A stretch of DNA of 64,000 nt from Bradyrhizobium sp. 139 (GTDB lineage Bacteria; Pseudomonadota; Alphaproteobacteria; Rhizobiales; Xanthobacteraceae): the NCBI RefSeq assembly GCF_023074175.1, contig NZ_JADPKS010000158.1, forward strand, positions 1 to 64,000. The letters run 5' to 3'. This document shows positions 25,426-35,794 of this stretch, piece after piece. How positions within the stretch are numbered: the stretch's first letter is position 1; the number at the start of each line of letters is the position of its first letter. Position numbers and translations under genes: made by a program. The notes under the pieces were generated by a model that worked only from the letters and a program-made list of their open reading frames with translations, searched no databases and had not been told where the DNA came from.

Positions 25426-25734
25426 ATGGCATCACCGTCAATCGCAGCCAATGCCTATGCCAACCTTGCCCGCGTGCTGGAGAGCAGCGGCGCCGGCAAA
25501 GGCAGCGAGCCGAACGGGCAGTCGTTCGCTTCGCTCCTGAAAGACGCTGTCGGCAGCGTCATGGAGTCCGGCCGCAAATCCGATGCGCAGACGGTGGCGA
25601 TGGCCGCCGGCAAAGCCAACGTGATGGACGTGGTGACGGCGGTCGCCGACACCGACGTCGCGGTGTCCACGCTGGTCTCGGTCCGCGACCGCGTGATCGC
25701 CGCATATGAAGACATCATGAAGATGCCGATCTGA
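25426..25734 (+). CDS. fliE: hook-basal body protein FliE
   Basis: 102 residues. FliE is the small adaptor between the MS-ring and the rod and is exported by the flagellar system. Seen: FASLLKDAVGSVMESGRKSD and the C-terminal VSTLVSVRDRVIAAYEDIMKMPI, with the family's final RD-----Y-EI-KM-I pattern. It starts 16 bp after flgC. A 166-bp gap with a repeat follows. Confidence 0.94.
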   Translation: MASPSIAANAYANLARVLESSGAGKGSEPNGQSFASLLKDAVGSVMESGRKSDAQTVAMAAGKANVMDVVTAVADTDVAVSTLVSVRDRVIAAYEDIMKMPI

Positions 25735-25758
25735 TTGGCGCTCACCGCACGCCCCAAT

Positions 25759-25840
25759 CGTCATTGCGAGCGCAGCGAAGCAATCCAGACTGTCTCAGCG
25801 GAAGGATTCTGGATTGCTTCGCTACGCTCGCAATGACCGG
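25759..25840. repeat. intergenic palindromic repeat, family A, copy 3 (inside flagellar operon)
   Basis: GTCATTGCGAGCGCAGCGAA ... GCTTCGCTACGCTCGCAATGAC: perfect outer inverted ends around CAATCCAGA / TCTGGATTG. It sits between fliE and fliQ. Confidence 0.85.
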
Positions 25841-25900
25841 GATAGTCTTCGCATCGCTTGGAATGCGGTGGGGAGGCGAGAATGAACAAAGGAATGTGCA

Positions 25901-26164
25901 ATGACCGGACCTGAAACCCTCGACGTCGCGCGTGATGCGATCTGGACCATCGTGATCGTGTCGTCGCCGCTGATGGTGGTCGGCCTCGTGGTCGGCGTCG
26001 TCGTGTCGCTGTTCCAGGCGCTGACGCAGATCCAGGAGCAGACGCTGATCTATGTGCCGAAGATCCTGGCCATGTTCGCCACCATGCTGCTGGCGCTGCC
26101 GTTCATGGCCGACGCACTCCATTCCCACATGCTGCGGATCTCGTCGCGAATCATCGGCGGCTGA
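25901..26164 (+). CDS. fliQ: flagellar export gate protein FliQ
   Basis: 87 residues with two membrane segments (about 13-38 and 50-73). FliQ is part of the export gate with FliP and FliR. Signature: PLMVVGLVVGVVVSLFQALTQIQEQTL, here seen as SLFQALTQIQEQTL, and FVPK-like YVPKILAMF. ATG 25901 follows AAAGGA. Confidence 0.95.
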   Translation: MTGPETLDVARDAIWTIVIVSSPLMVVGLVVGVVVSLFQALTQIQEQTLIYVPKILAMFATMLLALPFMADALHSHMLRISSRIIGG

Positions 26165-26181
26165 GGCACAATGCGCCCATC

Positions 26182-26952
26182 ATGCGCATCGACGTCTCGC
26201 TGCTGCCGGCCCTTGCGGCTTCCTTCATGCTCGCCTTCGCCCGGGTCGGCGCGATGGTGATGCTGCTGCCGGGGCTGGGCGAGACCAACATCCCGACGCG
26301 GGTGAAGCTGTCGATCGCGCTGATGCTCACGCTGATCATCCTGCCGCTGCATCGCAATGCCTATCAGGTCGACATGGGCTCGATCGCGCCGCTCCTGGTC
26401 ATGATGCTGCATGAGATCGTGATCGGCATCGTGCTCGGGGCGACCGCGCGCGTGACGTTGTCGGCGCTTCAGGTTGCGGGCGCCGTCATTGCGCAGCAGA
26501 TGGGGCTCGGCTTCGTCACTTCGGTCGATCCGACGCAGGGACAGCAGGGCGTGCTGGTCGGCAATTTCCTGACCATGCTCGGGGTGACGCTGCTGTTTGC
26601 CACCGACAGCCATCATCTGGTGATTGCGGCGCTGAACGACAGCTATGCGATCTTCGCGCCGGGCGAGACCGTGTCGAGCGGCGACGTCGCCTCGCTGGCG
26701 ACGCGTGCTTTTTCTGCTGCGTTCCTGCTCGGCTTGCAACTCTCCGGCCCGTTCCTGGTGTTCGGACTCGTCTTCAATATCGGGCTCGGCGTGCTGGCGC
26801 GGCTGATGCCGCAGATGCAGGTCTATTTCGTCGGCGTGCCGCTGTCGATCTTCGCGGGCTTCCTGGTGCTCGCAGTGGTGCTCACGGCCATGATGGGAAC
26901 GTATCTCGATTACTTCATCGGTGTCATGCACCAGATGATGCCGCTCAAATAG
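26182..26952 (+). CDS. fliR: flagellar export gate protein FliR
   Basis: 256 residues, about six membrane segments. FliR completes the export gate with FliP and FliQ. Seen: FARVGAMVMLLPGLGETNIPTR near the N-terminus, MLHEIVIGIVLG in the middle and GVLARLMPQMQVYFVGVPLSI near the C-terminus. It starts 17 bp after fliQ. Confidence 0.95.
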   Translation: MRIDVSLLPALAASFMLAFARVGAMVMLLPGLGETNIPTRVKLSIALMLTLIILPLHRNAYQVDMGSIAPLLVMMLHEIVIGIVLGATARVTLSALQVAGAVIAQQMGLGFVTSVDPTQGQQGVLVGNFLTMLGVTLLFATDSHHLVIAALNDSYAIFAPGETVSSGDVASLATRAFSAAFLLGLQLSGPFLVFGLVFNIGLGVLARLMPQMQVYFVGVPLSIFAGFLVLAVVLTAMMGTYLDYFIGVMHQMMPLK

Positions 26953-26960
26953 GTGAGCTA

Positions 26961-27032
26961 GTGCCGCCGATTTGAAGTTCCTGCAGTGCAAGCCTCACGT
27001 CCGATCAGGAAATTCAAATCGATCAGCGGCAC
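26961..27032. repeat. inverted repeat 1 between fliR and flhB
   Basis: Arms GTGCCGC-CGATTTGAA-TTCCTG (26961-26983, with one extra G) and CAGGAA-TTCAAATCG-GCGGCAC (27006-27032, with small inserts). A ccaaatttgg palindrome follows at 27036. Confidence 0.7.
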
Positions 27033-27051
27033 TGGCCAAATTTGGAATCTT

Positions 27052-27125
27052 GTAGCGCCCTTGTGCTTTCCGAAGTTCGTGCACAGGGGCCGCGAAAGTG
27101 ACGAACTTCGGAAAGCGGGCGCTAC
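27052..27125. repeat. inverted repeat 2 abutting the flhB start
   Basis: Arms GTAGCGCCC + CTTTCCGAAGTTCGT (27052-27080) and ACGAACTTCGGAAAG + GGGCGCTAC (27101-27125) pair over 24 bp with a small bulge. The right arm ends on the base before the flhB GTG. As RNA it would fold over the ribosome-binding zone. Confidence 0.8.
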
Positions 27126-28205
27126 GTGGCGGAAGACAAAGATCCCGAGAGTCAAACAGAAGACCCGACACAAAAGCGTCTCGAAGAGGCGCTCGAACGC
27201 GGCGACGTCGCCAAGAGCCAGGAGATCAACACCTGGTTCATGATCGCGGGCGGCACGCTCGTGGTCTCCACCTTCTCGGGCTCGGTGGGCAGCGGGCTGG
27301 CGACGCCGATGCGCAACCTGCTTGCCAATTCCTGGATGATCAAGACCGACGGTAGGGCTCTGCTCGCGCTGATGCAGCAGATCGAAGTCGCCGTCCTCGC
27401 AGCGATCGGCGTGCCCCTGCTGATGCTGGTGCTGGCGGCGATTGCCGGCAACATGCTTCAGCACCGCCTGGTCTGGTCGGCCGAATCCCTGAAACCCAAA
27501 TTCAGCAAGCTGTCGCCTGCCGAGGGCCTCAAGCGCATCTTCGGCAAGCAAGCGGCCGCGAACTTCCTCAAGGGTCTCGGCAAGCTGATCGTGCTCGGCG
27601 CGGTCATGACTACTGTCCTGTGGCCGGAGCGGCATCGCATGGAGGCGATGGTCAAGCTCGATCCGTCCGCCATGCTGGGCGTCACCACCAGCCTGACCGT
27701 TCATCTGCTCGGCGCGGTGGTTGCAGCGCTCGCGATCATCGCCATTGGCGACTATTTCTTCCAGTATCGCAGCTGGTTCCAGCGGCAGAAGATGTCGCTC
27801 CAGGAGATCAAGGAAGAGTTCAAGCAGTCCGAAGGCGACCCGCACATCAAGGGCAAGCTCAGGCAACTGCGCCAGCAGCGCTCCAAGAAGCGCATGATGG
27901 CGGCGGTTCCCAAGGCCTCCGTGATCATCACCAACCCGACCCACTATTCGATCGCGCTGTCCTACGAGCGCGGCATGCAGGCGCCGATCTGCGTCGCCAA
28001 GGGCGTCGACAATCTCGCCTTCAAGATCCGGGAGGTCGCGCGCGAGCACGACATTCCCATCGTGGAGAACGTGCCGCTCGCCCGCGCGCTCTACGCCACC
28101 GTCGAAATCGACCAGGAAATCCCGACCGAGCACTACCATGCGGTCGCCGAGGTCATCGGATACGTCATGCGGCTGAAGCGCGGATTCGGCGCCGGGCGCG
28201 GATAA
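27126..28205 (+). CDS. flhB: flagellar export protein FlhB
   Basis: 359 residues. FlhB is the substrate-specificity switch of flagellar export. The N-terminus (MAEDKDPESQTEDPTQKRLEE pattern) is standard and fixes the GTG start at 27126. Four membrane segments span about residues 35-215; the cytoplasmic domain carries the autocleavage motif N270-P-T-H. The typical GADKLAFKIRE block is seen as GVDNLAFKIRE. Start codon and absent clear ribosome site combine with the inverted repeat immediately upstream. Confidence 0.95.
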   Translation: MAEDKDPESQTEDPTQKRLEEALERGDVAKSQEINTWFMIAGGTLVVSTFSGSVGSGLATPMRNLLANSWMIKTDGRALLALMQQIEVAVLAAIGVPLLMLVLAAIAGNMLQHRLVWSAESLKPKFSKLSPAEGLKRIFGKQAAANFLKGLGKLIVLGAVMTTVLWPERHRMEAMVKLDPSAMLGVTTSLTVHLLGAVVAALAIIAIGDYFFQYRSWFQRQKMSLQEIKEEFKQSEGDPHIKGKLRQLRQQRSKKRMMAAVPKASVIITNPTHYSIALSYERGMQAPICVAKGVDNLAFKIREVAREHDIPIVENVPLARALYATVEIDQEIPTEHYHAVAEVIGYVMRLKRGFGAGRG

Positions 28206-28359
28206 AATGCCCGAAAAGTACCGGACATGGCCGTAATCTGGGAATCAGCGTACCTTTCGCCCCTGCTGCCCTTGCGCCTGCGGGTCCGATTCAGGCAGGG
28301 AGGACCCGGCGCGCTCCGTAGCGCGTTGATTCTCTGCCGACAGGCTGCGCCAGCTTGAG

Positions 28360-30942
<2,583 letters not shown>

Positions 30943-30958
30943 GGTTACCCACCGGCAC

Positions 30959-31014
30959 TCTGGATTTGCTTCGTCGGATTTGCTTCGTCGCAAGAGCTCC
31001 TCGCAACGACGAGG
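30959..31014. repeat. partial family A repeat, copy 4
   Basis: GGATTTGCTTCGTCG is present twice in tandem, followed by CAAGAGCTCCTCGCAACGACGAGG. It lacks the left arm and looks like a degenerate copy. Confidence 0.5.
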
Positions 31015-31194
31015 ACAAGCGGAGTTTTCGCTCCAATGCCGCCGGTAACCCGCGACCGCGGTTCCCCCCGCGCCCGGCCAAGCCCCCGCCAAATATGGGC
31101 TTTTGCCACGTCCCCGCGACTGAGGGCCGCAGCCATAGGTTCCGAAACCGGCTTCACTTTTCGAGAAGTCTGCCCATCTTAGGAGCACGTCCCC

Positions 31195-32187
31195 ATGCCG
31201 GGGATTTGGGAAAAGCACATGAATTTCTCGCAACGCTCCCGCAGCCTCTTCAAGACGATCGCCGTCGTGCTGGCGCTTGCGCTGCCGACCGCGCTGGCGA
31301 TCTCGTCCGCCGACGCGCGCGTCGGTGGCGGCGCCTCGTCAGGTTCGCGCGGCTCGCGCACCTACTCCGCTCCGCCGTCGACCACGACCGCGCCGGGCTC
31401 GGCCTCGCAGTTCAACCGCACCTACACCCAGCCGGGCGCAGGCATGAACTCGGCTGCCGCCGCACCCGCACGCGGCGGCCTGTTCGGCCGTGGCGGCGGT
31501 TTCCTGGGCGGCCTTGCGGCCGGCTTCCTCGGTGCAGGCCTCTTGGGCATGCTGTTCGGTGGCGGCCTGTTCGGCGGTCTCGGCGGCCTGTCGTCAATCC
31601 TGGGCCTGCTCATCCAGATCGCGCTGGTGGTGGTCGTGGTGCGACTGGCGATGTCGTGGTGGCAGCGCCGACACACGCCGCAGCCAGCCTACGCCAATGC
31701 TGATGCCGGTGCCGGCTCTGGACCGCAGCCCAACTATCGCAGCGGTCTTGGTGGCGGCTTCGGTTTCGGCGCCAACAACGCGCCGCTCGAGATCAAGCCG
31801 GACGACTATGAGGCATTCGAGCGTCTGCTCGGCGATGTCCAGGCCGCCTGGTCGAACGAGGACGTGGCCAAGCTGCACACGCTCGCGACGCCGGAAATGG
31901 TGTCTTATTTCGAGCAGGACCTCGGCCAGAACCGTGCGCGCAACGTCGTCAACAAGGTCACGGATGTGAAACTGTTGCAGGGCGACCTCGCGGAAGCCTG
32001 GCGCGAAGGCGAGACCGAATACGCCACGGTGGCGCTGCGCTTCGCGCTCATCGACAAGACGCTCGACCGCAACAGCGGTACGGTTGTCGCCGGTAGCGAG
32101 CAGCCGGGCGAGGCCACGGAGGTCTGGACCTTTGCCCGTCGTCCGGGCAGCGGCTGGGAATTGTCGGCGATCCAGCAGACCAACTGA
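31195..32187 (+). CDS. Tim44-domain membrane protein
   Basis: 330 residues. A hydrophobic export segment (about 18-41) precedes a Gly/Ser-rich region, a Gly-rich hydrophobic stretch (about 98-125, GLFGRGGGFLGGLAAGFLG) with one or two membrane passes, and a C-terminal Tim44-like domain (about 195-328; DYEAFERLLGDVQAAWSNEDVAKLHTLATPEM). Bacterial Tim44-like proteins are of uncertain role. AGGAG stands nine bases before ATG 31195; ATG 31219 (MNFSQRS) is a possible alternative. Terminator downstream. Confidence 0.8.
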   Translation: MPGIWEKHMNFSQRSRSLFKTIAVVLALALPTALAISSADARVGGGASSGSRGSRTYSAPPSTTTAPGSASQFNRTYTQPGAGMNSAAAAPARGGLFGRGGGFLGGLAAGFLGAGLLGMLFGGGLFGGLGGLSSILGLLIQIALVVVVVRLAMSWWQRRHTPQPAYANADAGAGSGPQPNYRSGLGGGFGFGANNAPLEIKPDDYEAFERLLGDVQAAWSNEDVAKLHTLATPEMVSYFEQDLGQNRARNVVNKVTDVKLLQGDLAEAWREGETEYATVALRFALIDKTLDRNSGTVVAGSEQPGEATEVWTFARRPGSGWELSAIQQTN

Positions 32188-32209
32188 TCGCAGACGACAA
32201 GGAAAACAA

Positions 32210-32246
32210 GGCGTCGTGGTTTTTGCACGGCGCCTTTTTCTTTTTG
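32210..32246 (+). terminator. intrinsic terminator after Tim44-domain gene
   Basis: Stem GGCGTCGTG / CACGGCGCC (one G-U pair), loop GTTTTTG, then TTTTTCTTTTT. Confidence 0.9.
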
Positions 32247-32333
32247 GGCATCTCGCATCGCGGCATCGGAATAAGCGGGCGCCCGTCGGGTTGAAATCTG
32301 GCGGCCAACGATAAAACACAACTGGAGGACAAG

Positions 32334-33014
32334 ATGATCCGTATCGGGAGATCCGTGACCATTTCAGCTCTAGCGTTCGCTTTGGCCTCGCTTGCGGCGC
32401 CATCGGCGCAGGCGCAATCGGCCGAAACGACGTTCTTCGTCACGTCCAATGGACCGGGCAAGGGCGCCGATCTCGGCGGCCTGGAGGGGGCCGATGCGCA
32501 ATGCCAGAAGCTGGCACAGGCCGGCGGCGCTGGCACCAAGACCTGGCGCGCCTATCTCTCGACGCAGGCAGCCGACGGTAAGCCGGCCGTCAACGCGCGC
32601 GACCGCATCGGCAAGGGACCGTGGCAGAACGCCAAGGGCGCGGTGATCGCCAAGGACGTTGCCGACCTGCACGGCGCGGCCAACAACCTCACGAAGCAGA
32701 CTGCGCTCAGCGAGAAGGGCGAGGTCATCAACGGCCGCGGCGACACGCCGAACCGGCACGACATCCTCACGGGTTCGCAAGCTGACGGCACCGCATTTTC
32801 CGCGGGCGACGACAAGACCTGCAAGAACTGGACGTCGAGCACGCAAGGCGCGGCGGTCGTCGGCCACGCCGATCGTCAAGGCCTGCGCGATGACGAGCCA
32901 TCGAAATCGTGGAACAGCTCGCATCCCTCGCGCGGTCCCGATGGCGGCTGCTCGCAGGCCGATCTGAAGAGCACCGGCGGCGACGGCCTGCTGTATTGTT
33001 TTGCGGCGAATTGA
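32334..33014 (+). CDS. secreted lectin-like protein
   Basis: 226 residues. Signal peptide 1-28 (cleaved after AQA). The mature part follows a C-type-lectin/endostatin-like pattern: GADAQCQKLAQAGGAG, TWRAYLSTQ, VNARDRIGKGPWQNAKGAVIA, INGRGDTPNRHDILTGS, and paired Cys residues at the end (CKNWTSS, GGCSQADL, LLYCFA). Such proteins in rhizobia are often called lectins; sugar binding is not shown by sequence. ATG 32334 is preceded by GGAGGA. Confidence 0.65.
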   Translation: MIRIGRSVTISALAFALASLAAPSAQAQSAETTFFVTSNGPGKGADLGGLEGADAQCQKLAQAGGAGTKTWRAYLSTQAADGKPAVNARDRIGKGPWQNAKGAVIAKDVADLHGAANNLTKQTALSEKGEVINGRGDTPNRHDILTGSQADGTAFSAGDDKTCKNWTSSTQGAAVVGHADRQGLRDDEPSKSWNSSHPSRGPDGGCSQADLKSTGGDGLLYCFAAN

Positions 33015-33091
33015 GGCGCGGAACTCTCTCCACCGTCATGAGTTCGTGGTTGCGTGCCACACCCGCCGCAACGCAATCACGGACAGTTTCC

Positions 33092-33799
33092 ATGAAATAC
33101 GAGCTTTACTATTGGCCCGAGATCCAGGGCCGCGGCGAATACGTGCGGCTGGCGCTGGAGGAGGCGGGCGCGGCTTATGTCGACGTGGCGCGTGGCCCGC
33201 GCGGCACCAGCGCGATGATGAAGATGATGGACGCGCACAAGGGCACGCCGCCCTTTGCGCCACCGTTCCTCAAAGCCGGCAAGCTCGTCATCGGGCAGAC
33301 CGCGAACATCCTGCTCTATCTCGGCGCCCGCCACGGGCTAGCGCCGAAAACGGAAGCGAGCCAACTCTGGCTGCATCAGCTGCAGCTCACGATCACCGAC
33401 CTTGTGGTCGAGATCCACGACACCCATCATCCGCTCGGGCCCTCGCTCTACTACGAAAATCAGAAGCCGCCGGCGAAGAAGCGCACGGCCGACTTCTGGG
33501 GCGAGCGCGTGCCGAAATTTCTCGGCTATTTCGAGCAGCTCCTTCAGGACAATGGCGGTGCCTATGTGACCGGCCGCAGGCTGACCTATGTCGATCTCTC
33601 GCTGTTCCAGATCGTCGCGGGGCTGCGCTATGCGTTTCCGAAGCGGATGAAGGCATTCGAGGGAGATATCCCGGACCTCGTCGGTCTGCACGACCGCGTC
33701 GCGTCGCGGCCGAACATCAAGGCTTATCTGGCGAGCGAGCGCCGGATTCCCTTCAATGAGCAGGGCATCTTCCGCCGCTATCGCGAGCTGGACGGCTAA
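33092..33799 (+). CDS. glutathione S-transferase family protein
   Basis: 235 residues. The N-terminal thioredoxin-like domain begins MKYELYYWPEIQGRGEYVRL (a Tyr-type GST start with the RG-YVRLALEEAG helix) and contains PFLKAGKLVIGQTANILLYL, the glutathione-binding Q-(T/S)-A motif. The C-terminal helical domain has TYVDLSLFQIVAGLRYAFP. Cytosolic conjugation or peroxide-handling enzyme; substrate unknown. Monocistronic. Confidence 0.88.
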   Translation: MKYELYYWPEIQGRGEYVRLALEEAGAAYVDVARGPRGTSAMMKMMDAHKGTPPFAPPFLKAGKLVIGQTANILLYLGARHGLAPKTEASQLWLHQLQLTITDLVVEIHDTHHPLGPSLYYENQKPPAKKRTADFWGERVPKFLGYFEQLLQDNGGAYVTGRRLTYVDLSLFQIVAGLRYAFPKRMKAFEGDIPDLVGLHDRVASRPNIKAYLASERRIPFNEQGIFRRYRELDG

Positions 33800-33853
33800 A
33801 GCGTTTTCGAGCGAAGTGCTTTTCCGTGCAATGCACGGGAGAGTGATGCGCCC

Positions 33854-34528
33854 TCACCAGATGCCAGGCAGCAGGCGATAGCGCACGCGCGTGACGTAGT
33901 CGGAATAGCCCGGCAGGCCCTCGCGCAGCGTACGCTCCTCGATGCCGATGCGGATAGCAAACAAAACGAGGATGAGTGGCACCATCACAAGGCCCCACCA
34001 CGTGCCCAGGAGCAGCGGCACGCCGGCAAAGAACAGGATCACGCCGCTGTACATGGGATGGCGCACATGCGCGTAAGGCCCCGTCGAGATCACGCGCTGC
34101 GCGCGTTCGGCCTGGAGCTTCACCACGGGCGCGGCGAACGAGTTCTCGCGGAACACCCAGAGGACGAACAGCATCGAGAGTAGGAACAGCACGAGGCCGA
34201 GCACCTGGAACGCAACCGGCATGTCCGAGGCTAAAGTGCGCCGGTCGAGCCCCATCGCGACCAGCCAGGCCAGCATCGCAAAAACGAATACGGTCATGAA
34301 CACCTTGTCGGCGGCAGGCTGGTCCCTTTGCAGGACCGGCCGCAGACGTTCGGCGAGCAGCGCCGGGTCGACCCGATAAAGCCACCAGCCGCAAAGCGGG
34401 CCGAGCAAGGCGCAGGTGGCGAGGAACACCCAGGCTGAAGGCCACTGCAAGGTCCCGGCGGACGCGAACAGCAGCGCGCCCATCGCGACGGTGGAGATCG
34501 TGTTCTGCAACAGCAGTTTTGCGATCAT
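33854..34528 (-). CDS. isoprenylcysteine methyltransferase-like membrane protein
   Basis: 224 residues, about five membrane segments. The C-terminal signature GPYAHVRHPMYSGVILFFAGVPLLLG, followed by RIGIEERTLREGLPGYSDYV, is that of the ICMT/PEMT methyltransferase family, where these residues hold S-adenosylmethionine. Bacterial members methylate small lipophilic molecules; the substrate is unknown. ATG 34528. Confidence 0.82.
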   Translation of the reverse strand: MIAKLLLQNTISTVAMGALLFASAGTLQWPSAWVFLATCALLGPLCGWWLYRVDPALLAERLRPVLQRDQPAADKVFMTVFVFAMLAWLVAMGLDRRTLASDMPVAFQVLGLVLFLLSMLFVLWVFRENSFAAPVVKLQAERAQRVISTGPYAHVRHPMYSGVILFFAGVPLLLGTWWGLVMVPLILVLFAIRIGIEERTLREGLPGYSDYVTRVRYRLLPGIW

Positions 34529-34596
34529 GCGCAGGTCTCAGGCTCAGCCGCGCACGATATTGGTCCCGCTATCCGGCGAAGATACGGCCGGACACG

Positions 34597-34634
34597 CGAA
34601 AAGCCCGATCGACCGGATCGGGCGTTTCATTTTT
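34597..34634 (-). terminator. terminator of the small Pro-rich gene
   Basis: Stem GCCCGATC / GATCGGGC with a five-base loop, followed on the minus strand by TTTTCGCG, 23 bp after the stop at 34646. The plus strand also has TTTCATTTTT, so it may work in both directions. Confidence 0.75.
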
Positions 34635-34645
34635 GACCGGCCTGA

Positions 34646-34819
34646 TCAGGCGAGCTGATCAATCCGCGTGCCCTGACCCGGCGGCAGCGGCGCGGGCGGC
34701 GGCGGCTTATAGGTCGGGTCGTTGTCCTTGGTCTTGGTCTGGTCGTCCTGCTGCCTGGTCGTGTCGTAGCTCGGCACCACGATCGCGATCGGCGGCGGCG
34801 CAACGGTAGAAACGCTCAT
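34646..34819 (-). CDS. small Pro-rich hypothetical protein
   Basis: 57 residues: MSVSTVAPPPIAIVVP, a charged centre (QQDDQTKTKDND), then PPPPAPLPPGQG. No signal peptide or membrane segment. ATG 34819 has GAGG eight bases upstream; ATG 34837 is possible. A clear terminator follows, which supports a real transcript. Function unknown. Confidence 0.6.
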   Translation of the reverse strand: MSVSTVAPPPIAIVVPSYDTTRQQDDQTKTKDNDPTYKPPPPAPLPPGQGTRIDQLA

Positions 34820-34973
34820 CCACAAATCCTCACACATGGAAACAATTGACCCTGCGCTGCGAGGAGCGAAACTTCCGTCAAGACAATCGTTAAAATGCGA
34901 GGGATCCCGGTGCGATGGGATGCGCTGTTTTCGCGCCTCCTCGCGCTGATCGTGAGCGACGACTGATCTCTCC

Positions 34974-35062
34974 TCGTCATTGCCGAGGTCCTTGCGACGA
35001 AGCAATCCGATCTGCCTCCGCGGAGACAAACCCGGATTGCTTCGCTGCGCTCGCAATGACGG
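34974..35062. repeat. intergenic palindromic repeat, family A, copy 5
   Basis: CGTCATTGCCGAGGTCC ... GCTGCGCTCGCAATGACGG with inverted ends and GAAGCAATCCGA / CGGATTGCTTCG inside. Confidence 0.8.
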
Positions 35063-35111
35063 AGTGTGTGGGCGCCGCCGCGCGTATGGAAAGAACGAAG
35101 TTGCGGCGTAT

Positions 35112-35585
35112 CTACTCGTCCTTGCCGCGCGTGATTGCGATCGACGCGTCCGTCTTGGTGCGGGTGCATTCCATGTTGAGACGCCGGTAGCGCATGATGA
35201 CCTTGTCGCCGCGGAGCAGGCCCATCCGCTTCAGGCAGCGTGTCGCGCCCGTCGTGGTGTCGTCCTTGGTCACGGTGAAGACGATCGCCGCCATCGAGCC
35301 TACCAGTGCAAGGAACTCAGGCTTGGGCTTGCGATCGCTCTTGGCGTAGAGCTCGATGGAATATTTGTCGCCGCGGCAGCCGACCGACAGCTCCTTGGCC
35401 GCCGGGTGCGTCAGGTAAACGACGTTGGCGGCGCGAAAGTTCACCTTGAGGCGATCGACCTGGTTCGCCAGCTCCTTGGCGCTGTCGTCGCAGCGGTCGG
35501 CGCGGGCAGGCGAAGCGAGGGTCACAAGGCCGGTGATGGCGGCGGCGACCAGGATCGCGCCGCGGACGTTCAAGTTCAATGTCAT
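35112..35585 (-). CDS. hypothetical exported protein
   Basis: 157 residues. Signal peptide 1-29 (VTLASPARA) followed by a mature domain with three Cys (RCDDSA, VGCRGDK, ATRCLKRM) plus a C-terminal MECTRTKTD. No known family is recognised. The start ATG 35585 has GGGG upstream. It is divergent from the fumarase gene 209 bp away. Confidence 0.7.
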   Translation of the reverse strand: MTLNLNVRGAILVAAAITGLVTLASPARADRCDDSAKELANQVDRLKVNFRAANVVYLTHPAAKELSVGCRGDKYSIELYAKSDRKPKPEFLALVGSMAAIVFTVTKDDTTTGATRCLKRMGLLRGDKVIMRYRRLNMECTRTKTDASIAITRGKDE

Positions 35586-35794
35586 GATGAAAAGCCCCTT
35601 AGGGCGCGCATTCAAGCGTCGGCGGACGCGGAGTGCAAGGGTGGGGTCTGGCCTTTCCACGTGCTGCGCCAATGCCTTCCCAAGCCCCGGCCGCCCGCTC
35701 TCATGCGTACCGGTCCCTTCCTTTTCCGTCCAAAATGGGCTTAGAACGCTTCTACGCTTAGAGGCCCGCCAGGGCCAAACCCCGAGATTCGCCC

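Noticed and set aside
26050..26991. A 313-codon His/Arg-rich minus-strand frame opposite fliQ/fliR
   Set aside because: Antisense to two certain export-gate genes; no recognisable family.
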